Source: Polyangiaceae bacterium (GTDB lineage Bacteria; Myxococcota_A; Polyangia; Polyangiales; Polyangiaceae). From it: DNA of 64,000 nt. Position 1 is the first letter of the stretch; the number at the start of each line of letters is the position of its first letter. Made by a program: the position numbers and the translations under genes. Shown one piece after another: positions 54,401 to 63,493 of the stretch. The stretch spans positions 1,364,001 to 1,428,000 of the forward strand of contig JABTUA010000001.1 in the NCBI GenBank assembly GCA_015075635.1, in the 5' to 3' direction. The notes beneath the pieces are model-generated. The model saw nothing but the letters and a program-made list of their open reading frames with translations, was not told where the DNA came from and did not search any database.

Positions 54401-57400
54401 GCGCTGAAAGGGCTGCCGTGGCTGACCGAACGTCGCGACGAGACTGGGCGCTACTTGCAGACGGAGTCGAACCGGTACGTGCTGCGCGAGCTCTACAAAG
54501 GACTGGACGGGAGGGTTGTTCGACACGCCCACGTGGTGGAGACCGGCCAAACCCTGTACGACACCGCCCAGGCCACCACGGCGTCAACCGTGGCCGCCGT
54601 GAACGCCGTGACGCTCGACGTCGCCGGCACCACGACGGACGACACACCGGTGAGTGTGCCGACCCGTGCGAGCGCTGGGTTCGCCCGGACGCGCTCGATC
54701 TTCGTGGTCGATGGTTTCGGAAACCGAACGCTCGCCAAGGCCTTCGGGTGCGAGAGCGGCGATGCGTGCCCGGCGGTAGACGAGGAAATCTGGCAGCACA
54801 CTCTCGCAGCGCTGCCGCCGGGAGATCCGACGAAGTGGAACTGGCGCACGAGTCGGAGCTTCGTGACCGGCAAGAACCACGGCACGACGGAGTGGAAGGA
54901 CACACGGAACACGTATGACGCGAACGGAGATCTCATCTACGTCCATGCCCAGCTCGCTGGGTCCTTGGGCGTGGACCGTTCGGTCGCCGGCTCAGTGCCG
55001 ACGGGTCTGTCCACCGACGGTCTCAAGATCGTCGCGAACAAGACCTACGACCAGTTCGGCAACGTCACCGACGATGTCGCGCCCGTTGGAGGCGGGCAGA
55101 CTGAGCGCTGCCGGCAGATCTCCTACGACACTGCCTTCGCCGACCTCCCGGTTACCGAGACCATCTTCCGCGGCGGCTGCGGCACCGCCCCGTTGACGAC
55201 GCAGGCCGACTTCGACCGCGGCTTCGAGCTCGCCTCGGAGGTGAGGGACTGGAACGCGCAACCCGCGAGGATGACGTACGACCACTTCGGACGCCTGACG
55301 GCGCTCACTCGGCCGCTGCCCGGTGGCGGCGCGGGCACGGTCGAGACCGTCAAGCTGGCCTACTTCCTGCCGCCCGATCTGAACAAGCCCTACTCGGCCA
55401 TCCACTCGATGACTCAGGACGGTGGCGGGCCCGCGGAAGCGAAGTACCTCGAGTCGGTCTCTTTCGTGGATGGGATGGGCCGCACGCGCGCGACGTTGAA
55501 GGAGGCCGACAAGGCCGCTGGTGATGGCGGCGATTGGGTCGCCGGCGGGTTCGTGGACTTCGACGCGAAGGGCGCGCTTCGCAGGAAGTATCTCGAGGTC
55601 TTCTTCACTGGTACGTGGCAGTCCTTCGACGTGAGCGTCGCCCCGAGCGCCCCGTACGGCCGCCAGCGCTACGACGCCTTCGGCCGGCAGCTCCAGACCT
55701 TCGACCTTGACGGCACGGTCACGCTTCAGAGCGTCTACCACGCGCTGAGCACAGACCTCTTCGATGCGGCCGACATCCTTCCAGGCCCACATCAGGGCAC
55801 GCCGGCCACGGAACGCCGCGACGGACACGGCCGCACCGCGGTCGCGATCGAGCGCTTCCGCGAGAACGGCTCGATCATCGCGCGCGAGACCCGCACCACC
55901 TATCTGCCAACCGGGGAGCCCGAGGTCATCGAGCGCGTGCGCGCCGGCACGAACGACAAGGTCGTGCGCTGGATGCGCTACGACACCCTCGGGCGCATGG
56001 TGCTCAACGTCGAGCCCCACACCACGGTCGGGTTCACCGCGAATCCCGCGGCAAACGCCGACGTCGGGCAGGGCATCAAAGCGTGGCGGTACGCATACAA
56101 CGATCAGGGGGAGCTCCGCGCGACCAGCGACGCGCGCGGTTGCGGCTCGAGCTTCTTCTATGATGGCGCCGGGCGGTTGGCCGGCGAGGACTACGCGCCT
56201 TGCGTCACGGGCCAGCACGCGGCCTACAGCGCGCCCACGGTCTCCACCCTGACCGGCCTCGAGGTCATCTACCTCTATGACACCGCTCCGGCGACTCCGA
56301 TCACCGGGCTCGAAGCGCCGGCGGGCTTCTCGACCGGCTTCTCCCTCGGCCGCCCGGTCGCCGTGTTCGATCGAGCCTCGGCCGTCTGGAGCCGATACGA
56401 CGCGCGCGGCCGCAAGCTCGAAGAAGCCGTGCGGGTCACGCGACCGAACATGACCGGCCCGCTCGCAGGGCGCTACGCGCCCAGGTGGTACTACAAGACC
56501 GTCGCGTTCGACGCCGCCGACCGAGAGGTGAAGGCCAGCACGGGGGCCACGGTCGCCGACCTGCTCGGTACGAACAACGAGAGCGCGGTCGAGACGACCT
56601 ACACGAATCGCGGCGCAGTCGGCAGCGTGGCCGGGAGCTACGGCTCGCTGGTCAACAAGGTGCTCCGCACCGCCGACGGTCTCATCGAGTCGATCGAATA
56701 CGGAGACATCGCGAAGACCACGACCGACTTCTTCTTCGACAATCGGCGGCGACTCAAGAACGTCCAGACCTACCGCGGTCCTCCGCCGCAGTGGTCGGTC
56801 TCGCCCGCGGTCATTCAGCCCGCGCCGATCCCGGGCTCGCTGCCGACCTTCCAGCTCCTGCTCCAGGACGAGGATTTCGCATACGACTCGGTCAATAACC
56901 CCGTCGAGATCCGCGACTGGCGCATCGCTGACGAGTGGCCCGCCGGAGCGAAGCCTGTCACACGCAAGGTCCAGTACGACGACCTGAACCGCGTGCGGCG
57001 CGTGGACTACCAGTACGCGGCCGGCGACGACACCTGGACCTCGCCGTTCGAGGCCGAGAACAGCGGCACCGCCGCACTCCAGGATCCGCGCCGCGCGACG
57101 CCGAGCCCGCACTCGTCGTTTGCCAAGCGCCCGCTCTGGCAAGCGTTCGAATACGACTGGCTCGGGAACACGTCCAAGACCGACGACGACGTTGGCGGCT
57201 TCTACGACCGCTCGCTCGGTTCGATCACCAACAACCTGACGAACGGCAAGCCGTACCAGCTCGCAGCCGCCAGCAACAAGAGCGGCACCTCCACCCACAA
57301 GGGTGAGCTCAGCGCGAAGTATGACGCTGCTGGGCATCTCGTTCGCCTGGCGCTCGAGCGCACCGGGCCGTGCCTCCCGACTCCCGGCGGGTGCAGCCAG

Positions 57401-58999
57401 ATCTTCGAGTACCAGTGGGACGAGGTCGGCCGCCTCGCCGAGGCTGCGCGCTGGGACCTGCCCACCGGCGCCGCGCCGCCGGCCGACGGCGTGCCGACGG
57501 GCGCAGTGCTCGGGGCGCGCCTCCGTCACGCATACGACGCCGGCGACCAGCGTGTCCTGAAGACCGCGATCGATTCGAGCGGCGCTGAGCGCCACACGGT
57601 GTACGTGTTCGGCTCGCTGGAGCTGCGGAGGGCAGCGTACGGGTTCGCGGGGACCGCGGACGACGCGGACTACGAGCTCTCGAAGACCACCGAAGTCCCA
57701 TACCTATTCGCGAACGGCGCCCGGCTCGCGCGCGTTGCATGGGAAGACCTCGACGTCCCGAGCATCGGGCAGTCACATCTCCACGTCCTCTTCGAGCTCG
57801 GCGACCACCTCGGCTCGACGAGCGTGGTGTTCGACCGGGCGACGAGCGAGCTCGTTGAGAGGAGTACGTTCCAGGCGTACGGGGCTGCGGAGAGCGACTA
57901 CAGGCCTGCGAGGTGGGCCGGATTCAGGGAGGACTATCGGTTCACCGGCAAAGAGAACGATGTTGAGGTCGGGCTGCAGTACTTTGGCAAGAGGTACTAC
58001 GCGCCGCTTCTGAATCGGTGGGTGAGTGCGGATCCGTTGACCGTACATGCGCTCGGCGCGGACCTGAATGTGTACGCGTACGTGAGCGGCGGGGCTCTGA
58101 AGAACGTTGACCCGCGCGGTCTACAGGAAACTGGAGGGAGCGGTGGAGCGCCGGCCGCGAATCCAAGCGGCGGATTCGAGGGGGCCGGCGGCGCGAACAA
58201 CGGCCAGGACAACGTCGGCGTGGCCGCCGGTACTCAGCAGGGATGCTGGTCCAACATGTCGTGTTCGCAGAGCGCGTCCGGGATGCCATCTCCGACGCCC
58301 TTCCTGCCGCCGGCGCGGACTCCGCCTCCGCCACCGGCGCCGGTGGGTCCGCGAGCAGCTCCGCCGACGACCACGGCGCCGGTAGTCGGCGAGACCCTGG
58401 GGACGCGCATACTCACTGCGCTCTCTCGGGCTTCCATCATCCTCGGAGCGGCGCTGATGATGACGGCAGACGCACCAGAACGGTCGTCACCGCAGTTGGC
58501 ATCTACGCCCGGCGGCTCCGTGGCGCCTGCGGCGGCTTCGCCGACGGCGCCCGGTGCACCTCCCGATGGCGGCGGTGGGAGTGGCGGGAGCGGCGGCAGT
58601 GGTCCAAAGGGCTCCAAGCTCTTCAAGAATCTCGACCCGAGCACGCCTACCACCCCAGTACGACCGTCAGTGCTTGAGCAGCGAGGGGGAAAGTGGGTGG
58701 AGATCACGCCGAGCGGGCAGGTCAGATCGGCCAGCGGGAGCTACAATTTCGTCACACAGAACGGCAGGATCTACGCGATGCGCGTCAGCTTGAAAGCCGG
58801 AGCGACTCGGATCGGACACGCGGACATCGCGAGGGGAAGCGACGTTGAATACGCTGGGAGGATTCAGTTCTCTGGTCGAACAACGCGTGGGGAGATTCGA
58901 TGGTGGAGCAATGAATCAGGCCATTTCCGTCCGGGCCCAGAGTACAGTGGCCAGGCAGGGTTGCCTTCCAGCAGCTTCCGACCGGCGCAATTCGAGTGA
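51455..58999 (+). CDS. SpvB/FG-GAP/RHS giant toxin-like protein (fused TcB-TcC type) with export signal
   Basis: The product is about 2,514 residues. The N-terminus has a hydrophobic signal (IALVAAALLGSC) that reads as a lipoprotein signal, then a Ser/Glu/Ala spacer. An SpvB domain follows (about 110-240, GMGESFSAQLSTGIATFSVPFSLP). Six Asp-rich FG-GAP/VCBS-like repeats come next (DVNSDALPDV, DLDGDGRANLV, DVDSDGLVDVV, DMNGDGITDIV, DVNGDGLSDLV, DVDGSGTRDIL), then a long YD/RHS-repeat region and the RHS core end (DHLGSTS..., LQYFGKRYYAPLLNRWVSADP, NVDPRGL at about 2218-2223). The last 290 residues are unrelated: a Pro/Gly-rich stretch, a hydrophobic helix, a GGGGSGGSGGS linker and an approximately 110-residue domain (GHADIARGSDVEYAGRI, SNESGHFRP). 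RHS proteins wrap and cut off such tails, which act as toxins. Total size equals TcB plus TcC. Confidence 0.9.
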   Translation: MSRRTGVAGRIALVAAALLGSCVALTTGPEARASSPEKSPPAAESADEASTEAQAESELPVAESSERQSSQPAVRNKSEAKVSTKPVAGVDVSSTPVAPAIPPASLPSGADKSGVTSQAISLPSTSGSIQGMGESFSAQLSTGIATFSVPFSLPSARGAAQPSLGLSYSSSAGFGAAGVGWDLPVPFIARQTDRGAPKYNDGTGWHPERDRFVFNGGQELIPICTVGHATLGCAGKLQAGEELPAWATGWEYYRPRVEGSFLRFFWNGSSTWRVQSKTGVTMELGVPLNETTYTAGLERNSDALAEIYRWHLVRQYDTHGDANPKNVVVYRYTQDSGRAYLTDIYDTTPKANPTTTTLADFAHHTQLVWQLRPDPTFSFRPGWRIDQRWRLATVEVASKTFDNTGGFKRVRKYHLTYNDSFHVSLLEKVEVEGRCAGSEASAPGEGDAQSCAKLPPMTFEYTHVKPQPGKLGFEDFVEKQVSLGSSPKYSLDEALTDLFDVNSDALPDVVVTAPALFNGKHGLFVSGAAGATTNPLGLGFSATTIAVDPAGIPAGTDENILKLSNTNVSVFDLDGDGRANLVHMPIAKKYEVLAPELVNGAWQWKGRSISTASAQDVKIDFTNESSKIRVFDVDSDGLVDVVVTTGTQMQTFFALGRYPSQDGQFGKGTRTGPESATASNDPVTSCLPWSATPIQFSDPDVFLGDMNGDGITDIVRVRAGEIRYWPGRGNGFWGTGIRNNCPSGTFGQDRHIAMTSSPNFGVVGDGKLLLDDVNGDGLSDLVEVRFNAVDVYLNVNGESWTDRHILYNTPPKPAATDRVRLVDVDGSGTRDILWGDGYDYKYIDLAGGVRPWLLAKVQNGLGKTTAVEYSTSTAEMLAAEATPAKWATRMPTVAHVVKKVTEQDGLGGAYVTEYTYGDPGFDGQQREFRGFARASARRVGDVNSPTDMTNSRFLLGECVDETPTNTTAECTLPERWRDNPREALKGLPWLTERRDETGRYLQTESNRYVLRELYKGLDGRVVRHAHVVETGQTLYDTAQATTASTVAAVNAVTLDVAGTTTDDTPVSVPTRASAGFARTRSIFVVDGFGNRTLAKAFGCESGDACPAVDEEIWQHTLAALPPGDPTKWNWRTSRSFVTGKNHGTTEWKDTRNTYDANGDLIYVHAQLAGSLGVDRSVAGSVPTGLSTDGLKIVANKTYDQFGNVTDDVAPVGGGQTERCRQISYDTAFADLPVTETIFRGGCGTAPLTTQADFDRGFELASEVRDWNAQPARMTYDHFGRLTALTRPLPGGGAGTVETVKLAYFLPPDLNKPYSAIHSMTQDGGGPAEAKYLESVSFVDGMGRTRATLKEADKAAGDGGDWVAGGFVDFDAKGALRRKYLEVFFTGTWQSFDVSVAPSAPYGRQRYDAFGRQLQTFDLDGTVTLQSVYHALSTDLFDAADILPGPHQGTPATERRDGHGRTAVAIERFRENGSIIARETRTTYLPTGEPEVIERVRAGTNDKVVRWMRYDTLGRMVLNVEPHTTVGFTANPAANADVGQGIKAWRYAYNDQGELRATSDARGCGSSFFYDGAGRLAGEDYAPCVTGQHAAYSAPTVSTLTGLEVIYLYDTAPATPITGLEAPAGFSTGFSLGRPVAVFDRASAVWSRYDARGRKLEEAVRVTRPNMTGPLAGRYAPRWYYKTVAFDAADREVKASTGATVADLLGTNNESAVETTYTNRGAVGSVAGSYGSLVNKVLRTADGLIESIEYGDIAKTTTDFFFDNRRRLKNVQTYRGPPPQWSVSPAVIQPAPIPGSLPTFQLLLQDEDFAYDSVNNPVEIRDWRIADEWPAGAKPVTRKVQYDDLNRVRRVDYQYAAGDDTWTSPFEAENSGTAALQDPRRATPSPHSSFAKRPLWQAFEYDWLGNTSKTDDDVGGFYDRSLGSITNNLTNGKPYQLAAASNKSGTSTHKGELSAKYDAAGHLVRLALERTGPCLPTPGGCSQIFEYQWDEVGRLAEAARWDLPTGAAPPADGVPTGAVLGARLRHAYDAGDQRVLKTAIDSSGAERHTVYVFGSLELRRAAYGFAGTADDADYELSKTTEVPYLFANGARLARVAWEDLDVPSIGQSHLHVLFELGDHLGSTSVVFDRATSELVERSTFQAYGAAESDYRPARWAGFREDYRFTGKENDVEVGLQYFGKRYYAPLLNRWVSADPLTVHALGADLNVYAYVSGGALKNVDPRGLQETGGSGGAPAANPSGGFEGAGGANNGQDNVGVAAGTQQGCWSNMSCSQSASGMPSPTPFLPPARTPPPPPAPVGPRAAPPTTTAPVVGETLGTRILTALSRASIILGAALMMTADAPERSSPQLASTPGGSVAPAAASPTAPGAPPDGGGGSGGSGGSGPKGSKLFKNLDPSTPTTPVRPSVLEQRGGKWVEITPSGQVRSASGSYNFVTQNGRIYAMRVSLKAGATRIGHADIARGSDVEYAGRIQFSGRTTRGEIRWWSNESGHFRPGPEYSGQAGLPSSSFRPAQFE

Positions 59000-59496
59000 T
59001 GCCTGAATCTCTTGATGTGGAGAACGTGCCGCTTCGGCCACGAAACAGCGTGCGAGAAAGCACGCTGGTCCGCCGATTGCGGAAAGTGCCCGACGCCGAG
59101 AGATACGAGCTCATCCAGCGCCTGATTTCTCGCGACATCGTCGTCGGGTTGGAGGTCGCTCGCGCCGCGCTGACGAATCGCAAGCATGCGGAGAATTTGC
59201 TGGAGAGGGGCATCCTGGGCTCGGACCCAAGCGATGTAGAGCTTTGGCTTCGCTGCTTGGTGCCGAAGGTCGGGGTGGGTCGGGTTGTTGCCTTTCTCCG
59301 TCGTGAGCTTGAAACCTACCCTGACGCGGTCGATAACGCCCTGTATTGGCTGCCCCGCTTCCTGACCGCTGCGAGCGAACGGGAGAAGGCGCAGTATCGT
59401 GCGTTGCACCGCCTGGCATCAGCACAAGGTGTGATCCGAGGGCCGAAGCCGATTCGTGATCAATCCGGCGGTGTGCGGTTTCGCCGGGTCAAGTAG
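58999..59496 (+). CDS. Candidate immunity protein for the RHS tail
   Basis: The product is about 165 residues, soluble and helical (VRRLRKVPDAERYELIQRLISRDIVVGLEVARAAL, LLERGILGSDPSDVELWLRCLV, VVAFLRRELETYPDAVDNALYWLPRFL). Its ATG shares one base with the TGA stop of the RHS gene (TGATG), the typical setting for an immunity gene made together with a polymorphic toxin. I do not recognise its family, so the immunity role rests on position, size and the lack of a signal peptide. A compact cytoplasmic protein would protect against a toxin that works inside the cell. Confidence 0.75.
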   Translation: MPESLDVENVPLRPRNSVRESTLVRRLRKVPDAERYELIQRLISRDIVVGLEVARAALTNRKHAENLLERGILGSDPSDVELWLRCLVPKVGVGRVVAFLRRELETYPDAVDNALYWLPRFLTAASEREKAQYRALHRLASAQGVIRGPKPIRDQSGGVRFRRVK

Positions 59497-59724
59497 CGAC
59501 ACGCCGCGGACCGAATAATGGCGCGTTGGCCCGCGGCGGGCGGCCCATCGGTGCACCTCGCCGCGCCGCGTGGAAGTCGAGCCGCGCTTCGCCGAACTCC
59601 GCCGTCGAGACCCAACGCACCATTACACGGCCGCAGTGACGAGCAGCGAGACCACTCCGCGCCGTGCAGAGGGCGGCGCGGCGGGCCGTGCCCGCCGCGG
59701 CGGCCGTGACGTGGTCACGACCCA

Positions 59725-59988
59725 TCAAGGGCCAGGATGCACGAGGTGGTCGGAGCAGAAACGGCGGAAGTAGCCGACGATGTCGGCGGCGTCTTCCTTC
59801 GAAACCTTGTCGAAGTGGCCGTGGTCGGCACTGTTGCGGAGCTCCGCGAGCGCGGTGATCCGCTTGTGCACGAGCTGGTCGTGGATGCCGGCGCGTCCGA
59901 GCTCGGCGTTGAGCCCGTCGATGGTCGGGGAGAGCTGCCGGTGAGCAGGGAGAAGACGAGCCTGCTCGAGGACTTCTGGCGGCGGTGA
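59725..59988 (-). pseudogene. Fragment of a HEPN-domain protein
   Basis: About 87 codons in the minus strand encode EVLEQARLLPAHRQLSPTIDGLN, KRITALAELRNSADHG and ADIVGYFRRFCSDHL. The LRNSADH segment is an R-x4-H motif, the catalytic signature of HEPN ribonuclease domains. There is no good start codon and upstream sequence has no coding character, so the 5' end is lost. HEPN proteins are common toxins of defence and toxin-antitoxin systems. Confidence 0.5.
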
Positions 59989-60049
59989 ACGAATCAGCCC
60001 TTCGCACCACCGCCGCGTGCTGGCACAATCGCGGGCGGGTGGAGGCACC

Positions 60050-63000
60050 ATGCGTCTTGCACACATCGCACTGCTGCTGATCGTCCTGCTCGCGTCGCTC
60101 GCGTCTTGCGAGGGCAACGACAGGCGGGGCGGCAGCTCTCCGCCGCGCGTCGCGTCCGAGGAGATCCGCCTGGACTTCGCCGCGTTGGTCGAGAGCGCTC
60201 GCTTCGCCTTTCGCCGTGAGGCGCCCGGCTTTCGCGCCGCGTGCGGTAGCTATACCAGCCGGAGCCAAGGTGCCGTGCTCAGCGTCACTCCGAGCGGCCG
60301 GGCCGAGTCCACGCTCAGCCTGAGCCTGGAGCGGGTGTTTCTCGGGCGGGACGGCTGGCGAGCCGCGTTCGGCGAGGAAGGCATCGCCGAACGCGATGGG
60401 TCGGTCAGCTCGTCGAGCGACGGAGTGACGGAGCGCCGTCGCAACACGCGCGCTGGGGTGCTCCAAGATTGGACGTTCGACCGACGACCCGAAGGAGCAG
60501 GCCCGCTCGAGGTGAGGCTGCGCGTGTCCGGCCTGCCTCTGGCCGCGCGCACGGCGTCGGGGCTTCATTTCCTCGACCCAGGCTCGGGCCTCGGCCTCGC
60601 CTACGGCCACGCGACGTGGATCGACGCGAACGGCGAGAAGCTCGCGGTCCTGGCCGAGCTCGTCCTCGACGAGATCGTGCTCCGCGTGCCCGCGGGCGCG
60701 GTCGACGGCGCACGCTATCCGGCCGTCCTCGATCCGTTGATCTCTCCGGAATTCGGCGTCGACAATCCGGTGTCCACTGCCGACGACTCGCCGTCCATGT
60801 CCGTGGCGCGAGCCGGCAACACCTACCTCGTGAGTTGGATGAGCCCCCAGGGGTGGGTTTACGCCGCGCGCGTCGACGCGACCAGCGGGCAGCTCCTCGA
60901 CCCCTTCGGCATCGAGATCGCGCTCGCGAGCGACGCGTTCGGCGCTGTGCTCGGGGCCGCTCGTCCGTCGGTCGCGAGCAACGGCACGGATTTCCTGATC
61001 GCCTACCCCTGGACTGTGAGCGGCTTCTTCTCGGACGTGCTGGCCAAGCGCGTCCGAGCGTCGGACGGGCTCGTCCTCGATGCGAAAGACATCCCGATCT
61101 CGACCACCAGCGCGCTGGAAGGTCGCCCGGCGTTGCTCTTCACCGGCTCGCAATACTTCGTGGTCTGGTCCGAAGGCGGGTCGGCGGGCGTGATCCGCGG
61201 CGCGCGCCTCGACGCCGTGACGGGGCAGAGGGTGGACGGCAGCCCGACGACCAGCCCCACCGCCATCATGACCGGGCTCAGCGGCACCGGAAAAGCCGTG
61301 GCGACCAACGGAGCGAACGTCCTAGTCGCCGCTGACGGCAAGGGAGCTCGCTTCGACGCCACCACGGGCGCGGTGCTGGACTCGACGCCCTTCAAGATCA
61401 CGGGGCTCGCCAGCGGCCCTGCCGTGAGCTGGGGCATGGACGATGCCTCGGCGGCGTTCGACGGCACGAACTACTTCGTCGCGTGGAGAACCTGGGGCGG
61501 GGGTGGCATCACCGGGGCCCGGGTGACGCCGGCCGGGGTCGTGCTCGATCCTCCCGACGAGTTCAACCAGCTGCCCGGTGGCCTCCCGGTGTGCAGCGCG
61601 ACCGGAGTCACCCAAGCGCTCGTACTGGCGAGCGGCACGTCGCGGCTGCTCCTGACCGTGCAGTCGAAGGCGCTATACGCTTCGCGCCTCGACACGACCA
61701 CTGGCGCGCTCGCCGACAAGCAGACCGGGACCTGCGGCAAGTGGATCGCGGCGGTGACAGGCGCCGGCAACCCGATCGTGGGCGCCACGCTCTCGCCCGG
61801 CAGCTTGCTCGCCCTCAACTACAGCGTGGCGATGCAGGTGGACCCGACCACACTCGCCGTGCAGAAGTCGACCGTGGTCGCCAAGTCCGCCAACGACGAG
61901 CTCGAGCCGCGGGTGGCCTCCAACGGTGCCGATTTCCTCGTCGTCTGGGCGGACAATCGCAATCGGCAGCCGGGCCTCGACGACAGCGACGTCTTCGCCG
62001 CACGGATCAAGGGGCAGGACGGCAGCCTTCTCGACCCGACCGGATTCGCCGTGTCCACCGGCGCCGGCAAGCAGCTCGCGCCGGCCGTAGCCTCCGACGG
62101 CAAGGACTATTTCGTGGTGTGGGAGAGCGGTACGAGCGGCATCCGCGGCACGCGCGTTCGCGCCTCGGACGGCGCCGTGCTCGACGGGACGCCTGCCTCC
62201 GACGGGAAGCAGGTCCACTACTCCTCCGGCAACGTCGCGCGGACGGAGCCGGCGATCGCCTCCGACGGCGTGGGCTATCTGGTGGCGTACCTCGAGCAGG
62301 TCTCCGGGGGTGGCAAGGCGCTCAGCGCGGTGCGCTATGCCGCCGACGGCACGCTCCAGAGCAACGTGAGCGGCTACCAGATCTCCATCGGCAGCGCGAG
62401 CAACGATCGCTCGGGGCCGGCGGTCAGCGCGGACCGGGTCGCGAACGCTTCGCAGCGGACCTATCTCATCGCCTGGCAAGAGCTCTCCGCCGGCAAGTGG
62501 AAGCTCCGTCATGCGCGAGTGCGCGCCGCGCTCGGCAGCAGCATCGACCCATCGGGGAAGGACGTGGCCGACGTCGATGACAAGGCGCGGGTGCAGGCCG
62601 CCAGCGACGGCGCCAACTTCCTGCTCGCGTGGGCTCAGAACGCGGGAGGCGCCCCGGCGCAGCGCAACGTCTTTGGCATGCGCGTCGAGCCAGCCAACGG
62701 CACGCTGCTCGACCCCGCGCCGATCGCCATCGCCACGAGCTCGCTCGACGACTTCACACCGAGCGCCGCCTTCGACGGCAAGCACTACTATACGCTCTGG
62801 TCCGCTCAGGCCGCCGGGGTGAGCGCGGTGGTCGGGATGCGCCTCGGCTCAGACGGGAAGCTACTGGATGGCCCGGCGAGCAACGGCGGCTTCCAGGTCT
62901 CCGACGCCCTCACCTCGAGCGTGCGCGCTGCGGCCAGCGCTGCGGGCCGAGTGCTCGTGGTGTACCCGCGAAGCATCTCCGCGCAGGGCTCGACGGCGTC

Positions 63001-63493
63001 GCGGGTCCGTGCGCGTTTCGTACAGGACAGCCCGGAAGAGCTCGACGCGGGCATCTCCTGGGACGGCCCTTGGTGGGTGCCGGACGCCGCCGACGCGAGC
63101 ACCGACGGCGCGCCCGCCGACGCACCCGCCGAGGTCGCCGCCGAGACCAGCATCGACGCCGGGCCCGACGGTGCGGGAGGCGGAGCTGGGAGCGCAGGAG
63201 CGCCAGCGGGCGGAGGGGCCGCGGGCTCGGGCAGCTCGGGCGGAAGCGCGGGCGGCGCGGGCAGCGGCCCGAGCGCTGGCGGCGGTGCCGCGGGCACGAG
63301 CGCTGGAGGCCACGCGGGCCAGACCGCCGCCGCGTCGGGTGACGACTCGGGCTGCGGCTGCCGAGTCCCCGCGCACGGTGGCGCGCGCGCCAGCACGGTA
63401 CTCGGGCTGCTATTCGCGCTGGGCGCGCTCAGTCGTCGAAGGGGTCGACCGCCGCTTCCACGTGCACGAGCTGGCGCGAGCCGAGCTCGGTGA
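60050..63493 (+). CDS. Large propeller-like lipoprotein with MYXO-CTERM anchor
   Basis: The product is about 1,147 residues. A signal peptide (LIVLLASLASC) with lipobox is preceded by a GGAGG ribosome-binding site. After an N-terminal beta domain (to about 240, ending in ARYPAVLDPLI) the chain has repeated units of the pattern ASDGxxYxVxW (VASNGTDFLIAYPW, FDGTNYFVAWRT, VASNGADFLVVWAD, VASDGKDYFVVWES, IASDGVGYLVAYLE, ASDGANFLLAWAQN), probably two propellers. The C-terminus has an Asp/Ala spacer, a Gly/Ser stretch, SGCGCRVPAHG, a hydrophobic helix (VLGLLFALGALS) and an Arg-rich end: a MYXO-CTERM signal. It is the last complete gene of segment B. Confidence 0.85.
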   Translation: MRLAHIALLLIVLLASLASCEGNDRRGGSSPPRVASEEIRLDFAALVESARFAFRREAPGFRAACGSYTSRSQGAVLSVTPSGRAESTLSLSLERVFLGRDGWRAAFGEEGIAERDGSVSSSSDGVTERRRNTRAGVLQDWTFDRRPEGAGPLEVRLRVSGLPLAARTASGLHFLDPGSGLGLAYGHATWIDANGEKLAVLAELVLDEIVLRVPAGAVDGARYPAVLDPLISPEFGVDNPVSTADDSPSMSVARAGNTYLVSWMSPQGWVYAARVDATSGQLLDPFGIEIALASDAFGAVLGAARPSVASNGTDFLIAYPWTVSGFFSDVLAKRVRASDGLVLDAKDIPISTTSALEGRPALLFTGSQYFVVWSEGGSAGVIRGARLDAVTGQRVDGSPTTSPTAIMTGLSGTGKAVATNGANVLVAADGKGARFDATTGAVLDSTPFKITGLASGPAVSWGMDDASAAFDGTNYFVAWRTWGGGGITGARVTPAGVVLDPPDEFNQLPGGLPVCSATGVTQALVLASGTSRLLLTVQSKALYASRLDTTTGALADKQTGTCGKWIAAVTGAGNPIVGATLSPGSLLALNYSVAMQVDPTTLAVQKSTVVAKSANDELEPRVASNGADFLVVWADNRNRQPGLDDSDVFAARIKGQDGSLLDPTGFAVSTGAGKQLAPAVASDGKDYFVVWESGTSGIRGTRVRASDGAVLDGTPASDGKQVHYSSGNVARTEPAIASDGVGYLVAYLEQVSGGGKALSAVRYAADGTLQSNVSGYQISIGSASNDRSGPAVSADRVANASQRTYLIAWQELSAGKWKLRHARVRAALGSSIDPSGKDVADVDDKARVQAASDGANFLLAWAQNAGGAPAQRNVFGMRVEPANGTLLDPAPIAIATSSLDDFTPSAAFDGKHYYTLWSAQAAGVSAVVGMRLGSDGKLLDGPASNGGFQVSDALTSSVRAAASAAGRVLVVYPRSISAQGSTASRVRARFVQDSPEELDAGISWDGPWWVPDAADASTDGAPADAPAEVAAETSIDAGPDGAGGGAGSAGAPAGGGAAGSGSSGGSAGGAGSGPSAGGGAAGTSAGGHAGQTAAASGDDSGCGCRVPAHGGARASTVLGLLFALGALSRRRGRPPLPRARAGASRAR

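Noticed and set aside
53000..54550. 516-codon minus-strand frame within the RHS gene
   Set aside because: Shadow caused by high G+C; composition is Val/Arg/Asp-rich without motifs.
54992..57595. 867-codon open frame on the minus strand inside the RHS gene
   Set aside because: Antisense shadow of the RHS-coding strand; no domain, and the plus strand has clear RHS repeats.
59489..61153. 554-codon minus-strand frame
   Set aside because: Overlaps the N-terminal coding part of the MYXO-CTERM protein at 60050-63493, which has signal peptide and ribosome-binding site; the minus frame is shadow.
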